This document shows positions 8,877 to 17,544 of a stretch of DNA of 61,988 nucleotides, piece by piece. The DNA lies in the NCBI GenBank assembly GCA_024403135.1, contig JAKSSK010000003.1, positions 1 to 61,988 of the forward strand, in the 5' to 3' direction. How positions within the stretch are numbered: the stretch's first letter is position 1; every line of letters begins with the position of its first letter. The notes beneath the pieces are model-generated. The model worked only from the letters and a program-made list of their open reading frames with translations, did not search any database and was not told the origin of the DNA. Position numbers and translations under genes: made by a program. The DNA comes from Clostridia bacterium (GTDB taxonomy: Bacteria > Bacillota > Clostridia > Peptostreptococcales > Anaerovoracaceae).

Positions 8877-10238
8877 ATGAAAGTTGCAATAGTTGGAGCT
8901 GGAAAATTAGGCGTTTCTGTAGCAGAAGCATTAATAATTGGAGACTGCGATTTAACCATCATCGATACCAACGAGCAGGTACTAGATAGAATATCTCAAA
9001 AGATGGATATCATGGCCATCAACGGTAACGGTGCACAGATTGAAGTTTTAAAGGATGCAAACATTGGATCCTACGACTTCCTTCTTACAAGCACAAACTC
9101 AGATGAGGCTAACATAATAATCGCTTCCTTTGCTAAGCATCTAGGCTGCAAGTGCGTAATAGCCCGTGTTCGTGAACCGGAATACATGAACCAGTTAGAG
9201 TTCATTCGTGAGAACATGAGCATTGACTACATAGTTAACCCAGACCTTTCAATTACATTGGAAATATATAAATACCTGGTTGAAAAGTATACCCTATCAA
9301 ACGGTATCTTCACAACAGGTAACGCTTCACTTATCGAGTTCAAGGCTAGAAAGATGAGCAAGTTAGTTGGAAGAAAGATCAAGGAACTATCAAAGGATAT
9401 TCCAAACATGCTAATAGTTGCCCTTTCTAGAAATGGTAAGGTTATCATTCCTCACGGTGAAACTGAGATCATGGAAAGCGACGGCCTATACCTAATCGGT
9501 GAAAAGAACGCCATACTTGAAATCAACAAGCACGTTCACGAAAGAGGTAAATATACCAACATCCAGAAGGTTATGATCATAGGCGGAGGAAAGACTGGCT
9601 ACTACCTTGCTAAGAAGTTAGCTGACTTTGGCGCCAGCGTAAAGCTTATTGAGCAAAACAAGGAAAGATGCCACTATCTATCCACTCACCTTCCAAACGT
9701 TATGGTTCTTCAGGGAGACGGCACAGACCAGTCCCTTCTTGAGGAAGAAAACTTTGGTGAGATGGACGCGGTAGTTACAGCTACTGGCTTTGACGAAGAA
9801 AACCTTCTGCTTGCTATGATGGCAAAGAAGGCTGGAGTTGAAGACGTTATCTCAAAGGTAAGTAGATCAAACTACAAGGCTCTAATAGAGTCCATCGGTG
9901 TAGATATGTCACTTAACCCACTGGATATAACTTCAAGCGCAATCCTTAGATACATCCAAGGATCAAAGAAGATTATTTCAAGTACATTAATTCAAGGACA
10001 AGCTGAAATTATGGAGATCAACGCCCAGCGTGGTATGGCCCTAATAGAGAAGCCTCTTATGGACCTTAACCTGCCTGAAGGGGTAATCGTTGCAGCTATC
10101 CATAGAAGAAATAAGCTAATAATTCCTCAAGGTCAGACAACAATCCAGCCAGGAGATAGAGTTACCATCTTCTCCCTTCTATCGGATGTTCCTGAACTTG
10201 AAACACTGTTTAAACATAAACGTGGATTACACATGTAG
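8877..10238 (+). CDS. trkA: Trk system potassium uptake protein TrkA
   Basis: This cytoplasmic regulatory subunit of the Trk K+ transporter has 453 residues and duplicated RCK modules. Dinucleotide-binding motifs are IVGAGKLG (5-12) and, in the second half, IIGGGKTGYYLA. Each RCK_N is followed by an RCK_C domain (SRNGKVIIPHGET; HRRNKLIIPQGQT). It gates the TrkH pore in response to nucleotide binding. It starts after AGAGG and leads an operon with two TrkH-type genes, which implies one TrkA ring may serve two pores. Confidence 0.95.
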   Translation: MKVAIVGAGKLGVSVAEALIIGDCDLTIIDTNEQVLDRISQKMDIMAINGNGAQIEVLKDANIGSYDFLLTSTNSDEANIIIASFAKHLGCKCVIARVREPEYMNQLEFIRENMSIDYIVNPDLSITLEIYKYLVEKYTLSNGIFTTGNASLIEFKARKMSKLVGRKIKELSKDIPNMLIVALSRNGKVIIPHGETEIMESDGLYLIGEKNAILEINKHVHERGKYTNIQKVMIIGGGKTGYYLAKKLADFGASVKLIEQNKERCHYLSTHLPNVMVLQGDGTDQSLLEEENFGEMDAVVTATGFDEENLLLAMMAKKAGVEDVISKVSRSNYKALIESIGVDMSLNPLDITSSAILRYIQGSKKIISSTLIQGQAEIMEINAQRGMALIEKPLMDLNLPEGVIVAAIHRRNKLIIPQGQTTIQPGDRVTIFSLLSDVPELETLFKHKRGLHM

Positions 10239-10245
10239 TTAAGAT

Positions 10246-11676
10246 ATGTCAAATGAAAAGTTAAAGACAATTACGAAGATTCTAGGTGCAGTATTAGTAT
10301 TCCTTGCAATAATGATGCTGCCTTCCCTAGCAATCTCCATATATAACAAGGAGGGCCAATGCGTAAACGCATTTCTAATAGTTGCCCTTGCCTGCGCCAT
10401 TTTCGGTATGGCAGGATACAAGTTTATTCCTGCAAAAGCAAACAAGCTAAAAAACCGAGATGGCTTTCTTGTTGTGTCCTTAACTTGGATAATAGCATCA
10501 CTAATCGGTGCCCTTCCTTTCGTTATCTCTGGTGCTGTGCCATCATTTATCGATGCCTGGTTTGAATCGGTATCCGGTTTTACCACCACAGGAGCTACTG
10601 TAATTAGAGACGTAGAGGTCCTTCCAATGTCCATCCTTTTCTGGAGATCCCTTACTCAGTGGATCGGCGGCCTTGGAATCATCCTTCTTATTACCGCCTT
10701 CTTACCGTCCTTCGGTATGACAGGCCAGATAATCGGTATTGCTGAAACTACAGGGCCTACCAAGGAAAAGCAAACTTCAAGATTTGCTGACACCGCAAAG
10801 AGCCTTTGCAAGATGTACTCACTGTTCACTGTAGCCGAGTTCATAGCGCTAAAGCTTTGCAAGATGAGCTGGTTTGACTCAGCCATCCATACCCTTAGCA
10901 GCATATCAACTGGAGGCTTTTCAAACTACAACGATAACGTAGGCCACTTCGATTCACCGCTTATTTATACGGTGCTATTCATCTTCATGATAATTGCAGC
11001 GGCAAACATCAACCTGCTATTTAAACCCAAGAGAGTTTTAAAATATGAGGAGACAAAGTTCTTCCTATTCCTGCTGTTTGTAGGTGGACTTTTAGTAAGC
11101 GTATTTAACTTCATCAAAGGAGCTGATACATCATTTATCACTGGATTCTTCCAGGTTGGCTCAGTTTTATCCACCACAGGCTTCGTGGCTTCAGACTTCA
11201 ACCTATGGCCAAGCTTTTGCCAGTTCATACTTTTATCCATGTACTTCGTGGGTTCCTGTCAGGACTCCTCAGGTACTGGCCTAAAGCCTATCAGGGCTTT
11301 GGTAGGACTAAAACTTATCAAGAGGAGCTTTAAGCTTAAGATTCACCCTAACAGAATCTACAGGCTAACCCTTGATGGAAGTGAAATAGGTAACGACGTA
11401 GTAATTAGAATCACAAACTACATATTCGCATACATCGGCATGATAATCCTAGGAACATTCCTGCTTTCCTTTAGCGATTTAGGCTTTACAAAGACCTTTA
11501 CAGCTTGCCTAGCCTGCCTAGGAAACGTAGGTCCAGGCCTAGACTTTACAGGCTACTGGATATTCACAGGCTACTCAAAGGCCGTATGCATGTTCCTAAT
11601 GCTGTTAGGAAGACTAGAAATTTATACAGTACTTGCCCTGTTCTCAAGGCACTACTGGAACTCAAATAGAATTTAG
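10246..11676 (+). CDS. trkH: TrkH family potassium uptake protein (first copy)
   Basis: This membrane pore subunit has 476 residues and the fourfold membrane-pore-membrane repeat of the SKT family. Selectivity-loop motifs are TTTGAT (113-118), STGGFS (221-226), STTGF (309-313) and LGNVGPG (425-431), all with the expected glycine. The C-terminus LGRLEIYTVLALFSRHYW is typical. The start lies 7 bases after trkA with a weak ribosome site (GTAGTTAAG), so translation may be coupled. It is the more canonical of the two copies here. Confidence 0.95.
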   Translation: MSNEKLKTITKILGAVLVFLAIMMLPSLAISIYNKEGQCVNAFLIVALACAIFGMAGYKFIPAKANKLKNRDGFLVVSLTWIIASLIGALPFVISGAVPSFIDAWFESVSGFTTTGATVIRDVEVLPMSILFWRSLTQWIGGLGIILLITAFLPSFGMTGQIIGIAETTGPTKEKQTSRFADTAKSLCKMYSLFTVAEFIALKLCKMSWFDSAIHTLSSISTGGFSNYNDNVGHFDSPLIYTVLFIFMIIAAANINLLFKPKRVLKYEETKFFLFLLFVGGLLVSVFNFIKGADTSFITGFFQVGSVLSTTGFVASDFNLWPSFCQFILLSMYFVGSCQDSSGTGLKPIRALVGLKLIKRSFKLKIHPNRIYRLTLDGSEIGNDVVIRITNYIFAYIGMIILGTFLLSFSDLGFTKTFTACLACLGNVGPGLDFTGYWIFTGYSKAVCMFLMLLGRLEIYTVLALFSRHYWNSNRI

Positions 11677-11685
11677 AAGGTAATT

Positions 11686-13149
11686 ATGAAAGAAAGTGCT
11701 AAGCTAACATTTAAAATATTAGGTACTCTAGCGTTAATCGAGGGATCATTTATGGTGCCTTGTGTTTTCGCTGCCGTTTATTACGAAGAGTACGACTGCG
11801 CTAAGCCTTTCTTCACCTGCTCCCTGCTTGCAATATGCTTTGGTCTTGTAATAAAGGGCTTAACCAAGACGGGACACAAGAACGTGCTAACCAGGGAGAG
11901 CTACCTTATCGTAATACTTAGCTGGCTATTCTGTATACTTCTTGGCATGATGCCACTTTACTGCTCTGGTCAGGACTATACCTTTATGACCAGCCTGTTC
12001 GAATCGGTATCCGCCTTTACTACCACAGGATGTACAGCAATTAACTTAGACATCGTGCCTAAGGCCATACTTCTTTGGAGAAGCATAAGTAACTGGCTAG
12101 GCGGCATGGGTATACTGGTACTTCTAATTGCAATCTTCCCTATGTGGGGAATAAGCAACCAGTCCATAGCAAATGCGGAGATGCCTGGAGCAAAGCTTGA
12201 AAAGGTGGAAGCTAGCTACTCCACCATCGGTAAGTTCCTTTACAGGGCCTACCTAACGTTTACAGCTATCCAGTTTGTCCTTCTTTACCTAGGACCTATG
12301 GATGCATTTACTGCACTTATCACATCATTTAGCGTAATAAGTACGTCGGGCGTTACAATTACAGCAGACAGCGCATTCATGTTTGAATCAGGCTATGTCA
12401 AGGCAATAATCACCGCCTTCGCATTCCTGTCATCTTTAAACTATGTAACCTTCTTCATGATGATAAGAGGAAAGTTTAAAGGAGCCTTTAAGAACATCGA
12501 GCTTAAGATTTACTGCATGATCATCCTTGTATCCACTTTATTTGTTACACTGGTTCTAAGGATTACAGGAGAATACCAGTCCATAATAAAGGCCTTTGAA
12601 GATGCAATCTGCCAGGTTGTGGCATTTAACTCAACTCTAGGTTTTGCATTTACCGATTACACCCGGTGGCCAATGGTCTGCATGTTCGTTCTATGCTTCC
12701 TTATGATATGCGGCGGATGTACCTTCTCCACTTCTGGATCTTTAAAGGTCATTAGAATTACCGTGCTGTTTAAGGTAATTAAGCGTGGACTTATGAGGCA
12801 CATACATCCAAACATCATCAACGCCATCGTTGTAGAAAACAGGGCAATTCCTGCCAAGATAGTATCGGGAATAATTTCATTCTCATTGCTATTCTTTGGA
12901 ATGTACATAATCCTTTGCCTACTTCTATCATTCAGTGGCTACGATATAGAGACGGTAATGACTACAACCCTTGGAATGCTTTCCAACACCGGACTTGCCA
13001 TGGGTATCCCTGGCACTAGCGGAAGCTTCTCAATGTTCAGTGGATTCAGTAAGGGCGTAATGAGCTTTGCAATGATTGCAGGAAGACTTGAGATGTACGC
13101 ACTTCTAATACTGTTCTCAAAATCTTTCTGGAAACCTAATAGGAGATAA
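11686..13149 (+). CDS. TrkH family protein (second, divergent copy)
   Basis: This second TrkH-type pore subunit has 487 residues and starts 9 bases after the first behind GAAGG. It keeps the same layout, but the selectivity loops have drifted: TTTGCT (112-117), STSGVT (219-224), STLGFA (316-321) and a fourth loop SNTGLA. The glycine of each loop is kept while neighbours differ. The C-terminal AGRLEMYALLILFSKSFW aligns with the first copy. It may transport with other kinetics or ion preference, or form heterodimers with the first copy; both are inference. Confidence 0.92.
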   Translation: MKESAKLTFKILGTLALIEGSFMVPCVFAAVYYEEYDCAKPFFTCSLLAICFGLVIKGLTKTGHKNVLTRESYLIVILSWLFCILLGMMPLYCSGQDYTFMTSLFESVSAFTTTGCTAINLDIVPKAILLWRSISNWLGGMGILVLLIAIFPMWGISNQSIANAEMPGAKLEKVEASYSTIGKFLYRAYLTFTAIQFVLLYLGPMDAFTALITSFSVISTSGVTITADSAFMFESGYVKAIITAFAFLSSLNYVTFFMMIRGKFKGAFKNIELKIYCMIILVSTLFVTLVLRITGEYQSIIKAFEDAICQVVAFNSTLGFAFTDYTRWPMVCMFVLCFLMICGGCTFSTSGSLKVIRITVLFKVIKRGLMRHIHPNIINAIVVENRAIPAKIVSGIISFSLLFFGMYIILCLLLSFSGYDIETVMTTTLGMLSNTGLAMGIPGTSGSFSMFSGFSKGVMSFAMIAGRLEMYALLILFSKSFWKPNRR

Positions 13150-13151
13150 TT

Positions 13152-13613
13152 ATGAAAAAGATAATAGTACCAATAATATTAGTTCTAATCCTTTTCACTT
13201 CATGCACAGCGATTAGCTATGAACCGCCTGAAAATGCACCATACAAGGATATTCCTGTGTGTGAGCTTAGCTCTTACTCCACCAGCTTTTCCTTTGGCTT
13301 TAAGCATACCAAGTTTAGCGTCAAGGTAAAGCTAGATGAAAATGCCACATATACGGACGACTACTTCATCGAATGGTCTGAAAACTCAGACGGACACTTT
13401 GAGCTAATTGAGCCAAAGACGGATAAGCCAAAGACTAACGGTAAGGAGTACAACATCTTTGCTGGGAAGAAAGAAAAGATCGTCTTTGATATAGACAGCT
13501 ACTACCACAAGCTTCCTAAGTATGGAACATATCACTTCGTGAAGATATTCAAGGTGGATGGAAAGGATCAGCTTGTAATGTTTGAGATCAACATGGACAA
13601 TAACGATGACTAA
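13152..13613 (+). CDS. putative lipoprotein of unknown function
   Basis: This 153-residue protein has an N-terminal Lys pair, a hydrophobic segment and a lipobox-like LFTSC, so it is probably a lipid-anchored extracellular protein. The rest is hydrophilic and rich in Lys, Asp and aromatic residues, with a look of a small beta-rich domain (FGFKHTKFSVKVKLDEN). I do not recognise a family. It overlaps the end of the second trkH region (AGGAGATAATT precedes the start), so it is the last gene of the trkA operon. It ends at a bidirectional hairpin. Confidence 0.75.
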   Translation: MKKIIVPIILVLILFTSCTAISYEPPENAPYKDIPVCELSSYSTSFSFGFKHTKFSVKVKLDENATYTDDYFIEWSENSDGHFELIEPKTDKPKTNGKEYNIFAGKKEKIVFDIDSYYHKLPKYGTYHFVKIFKVDGKDQLVMFEINMDNNDD

Positions 13614-13620
13614 TGAGAAA

Positions 13621-13663
13621 AAGGGACGGTTCTTTTTTCCTTAAGAAAAAAGAACCGTCCCTT
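13621..13663. terminator. long perfect palindrome, bidirectional terminator between trk operon and rnr
   Basis: A 19-base arm (AAGGGACGGTTCTTTTTTC, 13621-13639) is exactly repeated in reverse at 13645-13663 around a 5-base loop. It contains T and A runs, so it can terminate transcription from both convergent genes. It overlaps the rnr stop codon. The GGGACGGTTCTTTT core looks like a dispersed repeat rather than an ordinary terminator (see findings). Confidence 0.8.
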
Positions 13664-15533
13664 ATTCTTCTACAAAGTCTATCTGTCTTGCCTTTGGATT
13701 TGCACCTTTAACCCTTATGAGAACCCTCTGGCCTAGGGCATAGACTTTTCTAGTTCTCTCCCCTATAGCTCTGTATCTCTTAGGATCGTAGATATAAAAA
13801 TCGTCCTTTAGACTATCCATTCTCACCATGCCTTCGATGGTGTTCTCTAGTTCTACGTAGATGCCGTATTCCGTAACCCCAGATATTACCCCTTCAAACT
13901 TTCTGTTCTTAAAGTTTAGGATATACTGGGCCTTCTTTATCTTCTCCACATCTCTTTCCAGTTCTAAGGCCACTTTCTCCATCTTTGAGCTTTGTTCAGC
14001 GGCTGCCTGGGCCTTTGCCTCAAATGAGGATAAATCCTCTCCCAAAAGGGCTTTTTTAATGATTCTATGTATCATTAAATCTGGATACCTACGTATAGGC
14101 GACGTGAAGTGGCAGTAATATGGATAAGCTAGGCCAAAGTGACCAATGCAGTCGGTTGAGTAATATGCCTTTTGCATTGACCTTAATATTACCGTCTTAA
14201 TAATTGAAACGTCGTAATCTTCAAGTATCTTTGCTAAAGTACTTGGATGTATATTATCCATCTTACCTTTTAGAGGTATTCCAAACATGGCTAGGAAGGC
14301 CTTTAGCTCTACCATCTTTTCCATGTCAGGTTTTTCATGAACCCTGTATACGAATGGAACGTTCATCCAGTAGAAGTGCTCAGCTATGGTCCTATTTGCA
14401 GCCAGCATGAATTCCTCTATCAGGATGTTGGCTATCCTTCTTTCAACTACATCTACAGATACCACCTTGCCATCTTCCATGGTGATCTTGGATTCTGGAA
14501 GTTCAAAGTCTAGACCTGCCCTGCTCTTTCTTAGGATGTATGTAAGTTCCTCCATTAAAAGCAGGTCGTCATACACATCTTCGAAGCCTATAGGGTCCTT
14601 TTTCTCTAAAACATCTGAAATTTCATTGTAAACCAATCTTCTCTTAGAGTTGACAACAGAATTATGTATGTCATGAGATAGGATTTTACCAGTGGAATCT
14701 ATTTCCATAAGACAAGTTATGGTTAATCTATCTACCCCTGGATTAAGGCTGCAGATGCCGTTGGATAATTCCTCTGGAAGCATTGGAATTACTTTATCTG
14801 GAAGGTATACACTGGTGCCTCTTTTAAAGGCTTCCGTGTCTAGGGCACTTCCATCCTCTACGTAATATGTAACGTCTGCAATGTGTACGTAAAGAAGGTA
14901 GTTTCCTTCCTCGTTTTTCTTAATGCTAACTGCATCGTCAAAGTCCTTAGAATCGGCTCCATCTATGGTGAAAACGTTGTCTTTTCTGTAATCCACCCTG
15001 CCTTCTAGATCCATTTCCTTAAGGTTTCGTGCTTCCCTTAAAACTTCCTTTGGAAACTTCTCCTTTAGACCTTTTGCGCGGATAAGTGCCTTCTCCTCAC
15101 CTTGATCATCTTTTGCTCTTGCTATGACCTCGGTGACCACCCCTTCTGCCTTTGTCTTTCTGGAAGGGTAATTAGTTATCTTTACCAGCACCTTATCCCC
15201 TGCTTTAGCAAGGCCCATATTTTCCTTTTTAACGAAGATATCTTCCTTAACGTCTCTTTCATCGGGGATGACGAAAGCAAAGCCTCTATGGCCTTGCAGG
15301 GTGCCTACAACCTCTTTTGATGCTCTGGATAATATGCTGGTTACTATGCCTTCAGGTCTATCCTGCCAAAGGTACTCTGGAAAAAGGTCTATCGAAACCA
15401 TATCCTTGTTCATGGCACCTAGGGTGTTTTCCTTAGCTATATATACCTCAAAGTCCTCTGTCCTTACAAAGCCAAAGCCTCTGGTATGCTTATTAAATTG
15501 TCCGGACAAAGCCCTAGTCTTTTTCTTTCCCAT
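13662..15533 (-). CDS. rnr: ribonuclease R (RNB-family 3'-5' exoribonuclease), short form
   Basis: This 623-residue protein carries cold-shock domains (HTRGFGFVRTEDFEVYI; HRGFAFVIPDE), the RNB catalytic core with TIDGADSKDFDDAVSI (metal-binding aspartates) and HFTSPIRRYPDL, and a C-terminal S1 domain (about 545-620). It degrades structured RNA processively from the 3' end. The usual N-terminal winged-helix region and Lys-rich tail are missing; homologues are commonly 700 or more residues. The ATG has no Shine-Dalgarno sequence and follows a terminator directly; upstream in-frame codons reach a stop with no alternative start. Confidence 0.92.
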   Translation of the reverse strand: MGKKKTRALSGQFNKHTRGFGFVRTEDFEVYIAKENTLGAMNKDMVSIDLFPEYLWQDRPEGIVTSILSRASKEVVGTLQGHRGFAFVIPDERDVKEDIFVKKENMGLAKAGDKVLVKITNYPSRKTKAEGVVTEVIARAKDDQGEEKALIRAKGLKEKFPKEVLREARNLKEMDLEGRVDYRKDNVFTIDGADSKDFDDAVSIKKNEEGNYLLYVHIADVTYYVEDGSALDTEAFKRGTSVYLPDKVIPMLPEELSNGICSLNPGVDRLTITCLMEIDSTGKILSHDIHNSVVNSKRRLVYNEISDVLEKKDPIGFEDVYDDLLLMEELTYILRKSRAGLDFELPESKITMEDGKVVSVDVVERRIANILIEEFMLAANRTIAEHFYWMNVPFVYRVHEKPDMEKMVELKAFLAMFGIPLKGKMDNIHPSTLAKILEDYDVSIIKTVILRSMQKAYYSTDCIGHFGLAYPYYCHFTSPIRRYPDLMIHRIIKKALLGEDLSSFEAKAQAAAEQSSKMEKVALELERDVEKIKKAQYILNFKNRKFEGVISGVTEYGIYVELENTIEGMVRMDSLKDDFYIYDPKRYRAIGERTRKVYALGQRVLIRVKGANPKARQIDFVEE

Positions 15534-15544
15534 AAAATTAAAAA

Positions 15545-15562
15545 GGGCCTTATGTAAGGCCC
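15545..15562 (-). terminator. terminator after the ispH-rpsA fusion gene
   Basis: On the minus strand GGGCCTTA-CA-TAAGGCCC is followed by TTTTT. It sits between ispH-rpsA and rnr. Confidence 0.75.
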
Positions 15563-15573
15563 ATTTAAACTAA

Positions 15574-17544
15574 TTATTCTTCTTCAGCTTTAACTTCTTC
15601 TTCTTCTGCTGCTGGTTCTTCCTCTACTACTGGAGGTTCAACAGTAGCCTTGATGCTTAGGCTGATTCTCTTTCTTTCTTCGTCGATTTCTAAGATCTTA
15701 GCTGATACTTCTTGTCCAAGTTCTAATTCATCTGCGATGCTAGTTAATCTCTTGTGAGCAACTTCTGAAATATGTACTAGGCCATCTAGACCTGGTTCTA
15801 ATTCTACGAATGCACCGTATTCCTTGATTTGAACAACCTTACCAGTTACAACCTGTCCTACCTGGTAGTTTTCGTTGATTACTGACCATGGTTCTGGACG
15901 AGTTTGCTTTAATCCTAATGAAATCTTGCCTTTTTCTGCGTTCATTGAAAGGATCTTAACTTGAACCTTTTGTCCAATTTCAAGAACTTCGCCAGGGTTC
16001 TTTAACTTACCCCATGAAATTTCTGAAATGTGAAGTAATCCATCGATTCCGCCTAGATCTACGAATGCACCGTAGTCTGTGAATCTCATTACTGTACCTT
16101 CAACGATGTCGTCTACGTGAATGCTGTTCCAAATTTCTTCAAGAGCCTTAGCCTTTTCTTCTGCTAAGATAGCCTTGTGTGAGAATACTGTTCTTCCTCT
16201 TCTTTGGTCAACTCTTGTAACTCTTACGTCAAGTTCCTTACCCATGAATTCATCTGCGCTCTCTACGAACTTATCTGAAAGTTGTGATAGAGGAATGAAT
16301 CCTGAAACTTCCTTGTATGAAGCGATTACACCACCGTTTACAGCTCTTTGAACCTTAACAGTGATAACAGTCTTGTTTTCTAAAGCATCTTCGATTTCTT
16401 TCCAATGCTCATTTATTTCTAACTTCTTCTTTGAAAGTAAAATTCCACCGTCGCCATCATCTGTCTTGATAACTTTAGCTTGAATCTCATCGCCTTCCTT
16501 AAATAGGTCAGATAATTTCTGTTCTCCTTCTAATGTTACTTCGTCCTTTGGAATAATTCCGTCTTTCTTGCATCCCATGTTAACGATGATTTCTTTTTCA
16601 GTTACCTGATGAATTGTTCCGTTAACGATTTCTCCTACTCTTGGTAGTCTAAGTGACTTATCAATGTCGTCCATAAAATCGGCCATTGTAAGCATTTCAT
16701 TGTCAAGTGTAATTTCACTCATTGTAGCAATAACCTCCTTAATTGCGAATTCAGGTGTCGATGCACCTGCCGCTACTCCAATTTTACAATATTTTTTTAG
16801 GCTTTTCAACGGTAAATCTGAAGTATTTTCTACAAAAAATGTATTTTTACAGACTTCCTTTGATATTTCTTCTAATTTCTGTGTATTGGAGCTTTTTTTA
16901 TCTCCTACTATCACCATGCAATCGCAGTCTTTAGCCACCATTAAGCAGCTCTTCTGTCTATCGGTTGTGGCGCTGCAGATGGTGTTTTTTATCTCGTAAT
17001 TCACCCCATTTTTGTCTAGCACGGATAGTATGTCATCTAGCAGGCTTTTGGTGATGGTTGTCTGGCAAACTATGAAGATGTTTTCTCCTAAAATTTCTGA
17101 GGCATCCTCTTTAGAGTTAACTATTGTAGCGGTGTTTTCACACCAGCCGTTAACCCCGATTACTTCAGGGTGATCCTTATCTCCTATGATCACAACCCTC
17201 TTACCTTCTTCATAGGCATCCTTTACCAGGTGGTGAATCTTCTTAACAAAAGGACAGGTAGCATCAACTAAGGTTACCTTCTTTTCATCTGCAAGATCGT
17301 AGAATGCCTTTGGCTCTCCGTGGCTTCTAACTATTACCACGTCACCTTCAGAACATTCTGAAAGTGAAGATATTATCTGTACACCTTTATCCTTTAGCTG
17401 GCCTGTTACCATGCTGTTATGGATAAGTGGTCCGCAGGTGAATATCCTCTTTCCTCTATTTACTTCTGCCTGTTTTTCTGCAAGGTTTATTGCCTGCTTT
17501 ACTCCAAAGCAAAAGCCTGAATTTTCGGCTAAAATTACTTCCAT
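15574..17544 (-). CDS. ispH: IspH (LytB) - ribosomal protein S1 fusion
   Basis: This 656-residue fusion protein has two parts. Residues 1 to about 280 are 4-hydroxy-3-methylbut-2-enyl diphosphate reductase, the last step of the MEP isoprenoid pathway. Its iron-sulfur cysteines occur in SGFCFGV, DATCPFV and NTICSAT, and the family motif HGEP is present. Residues about 300 to 640 are four S1 RNA-binding repeats (GEIVNGTIHQV, NKTVITVKVQRAV, GTVMRFTDYGAFVDLGG, GKVVQIKEYGAFVELEP). The tail is Glu-rich. Such fusions are known across Clostridia. The start codon abuts the rarA stop directly, so the two are co-transcribed. Confidence 0.95.
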   Translation of the reverse strand: MEVILAENSGFCFGVKQAINLAEKQAEVNRGKRIFTCGPLIHNSMVTGQLKDKGVQIISSLSECSEGDVVIVRSHGEPKAFYDLADEKKVTLVDATCPFVKKIHHLVKDAYEEGKRVVIIGDKDHPEVIGVNGWCENTATIVNSKEDASEILGENIFIVCQTTITKSLLDDILSVLDKNGVNYEIKNTICSATTDRQKSCLMVAKDCDCMVIVGDKKSSNTQKLEEISKEVCKNTFFVENTSDLPLKSLKKYCKIGVAAGASTPEFAIKEVIATMSEITLDNEMLTMADFMDDIDKSLRLPRVGEIVNGTIHQVTEKEIIVNMGCKKDGIIPKDEVTLEGEQKLSDLFKEGDEIQAKVIKTDDGDGGILLSKKKLEINEHWKEIEDALENKTVITVKVQRAVNGGVIASYKEVSGFIPLSQLSDKFVESADEFMGKELDVRVTRVDQRRGRTVFSHKAILAEEKAKALEEIWNSIHVDDIVEGTVMRFTDYGAFVDLGGIDGLLHISEISWGKLKNPGEVLEIGQKVQVKILSMNAEKGKISLGLKQTRPEPWSVINENYQVGQVVTGKVVQIKEYGAFVELEPGLDGLVHISEVAHKRLTSIADELELGQEVSAKILEIDEERKRISLSIKATVEPPVVEEEPAAEEEEVKAEEE

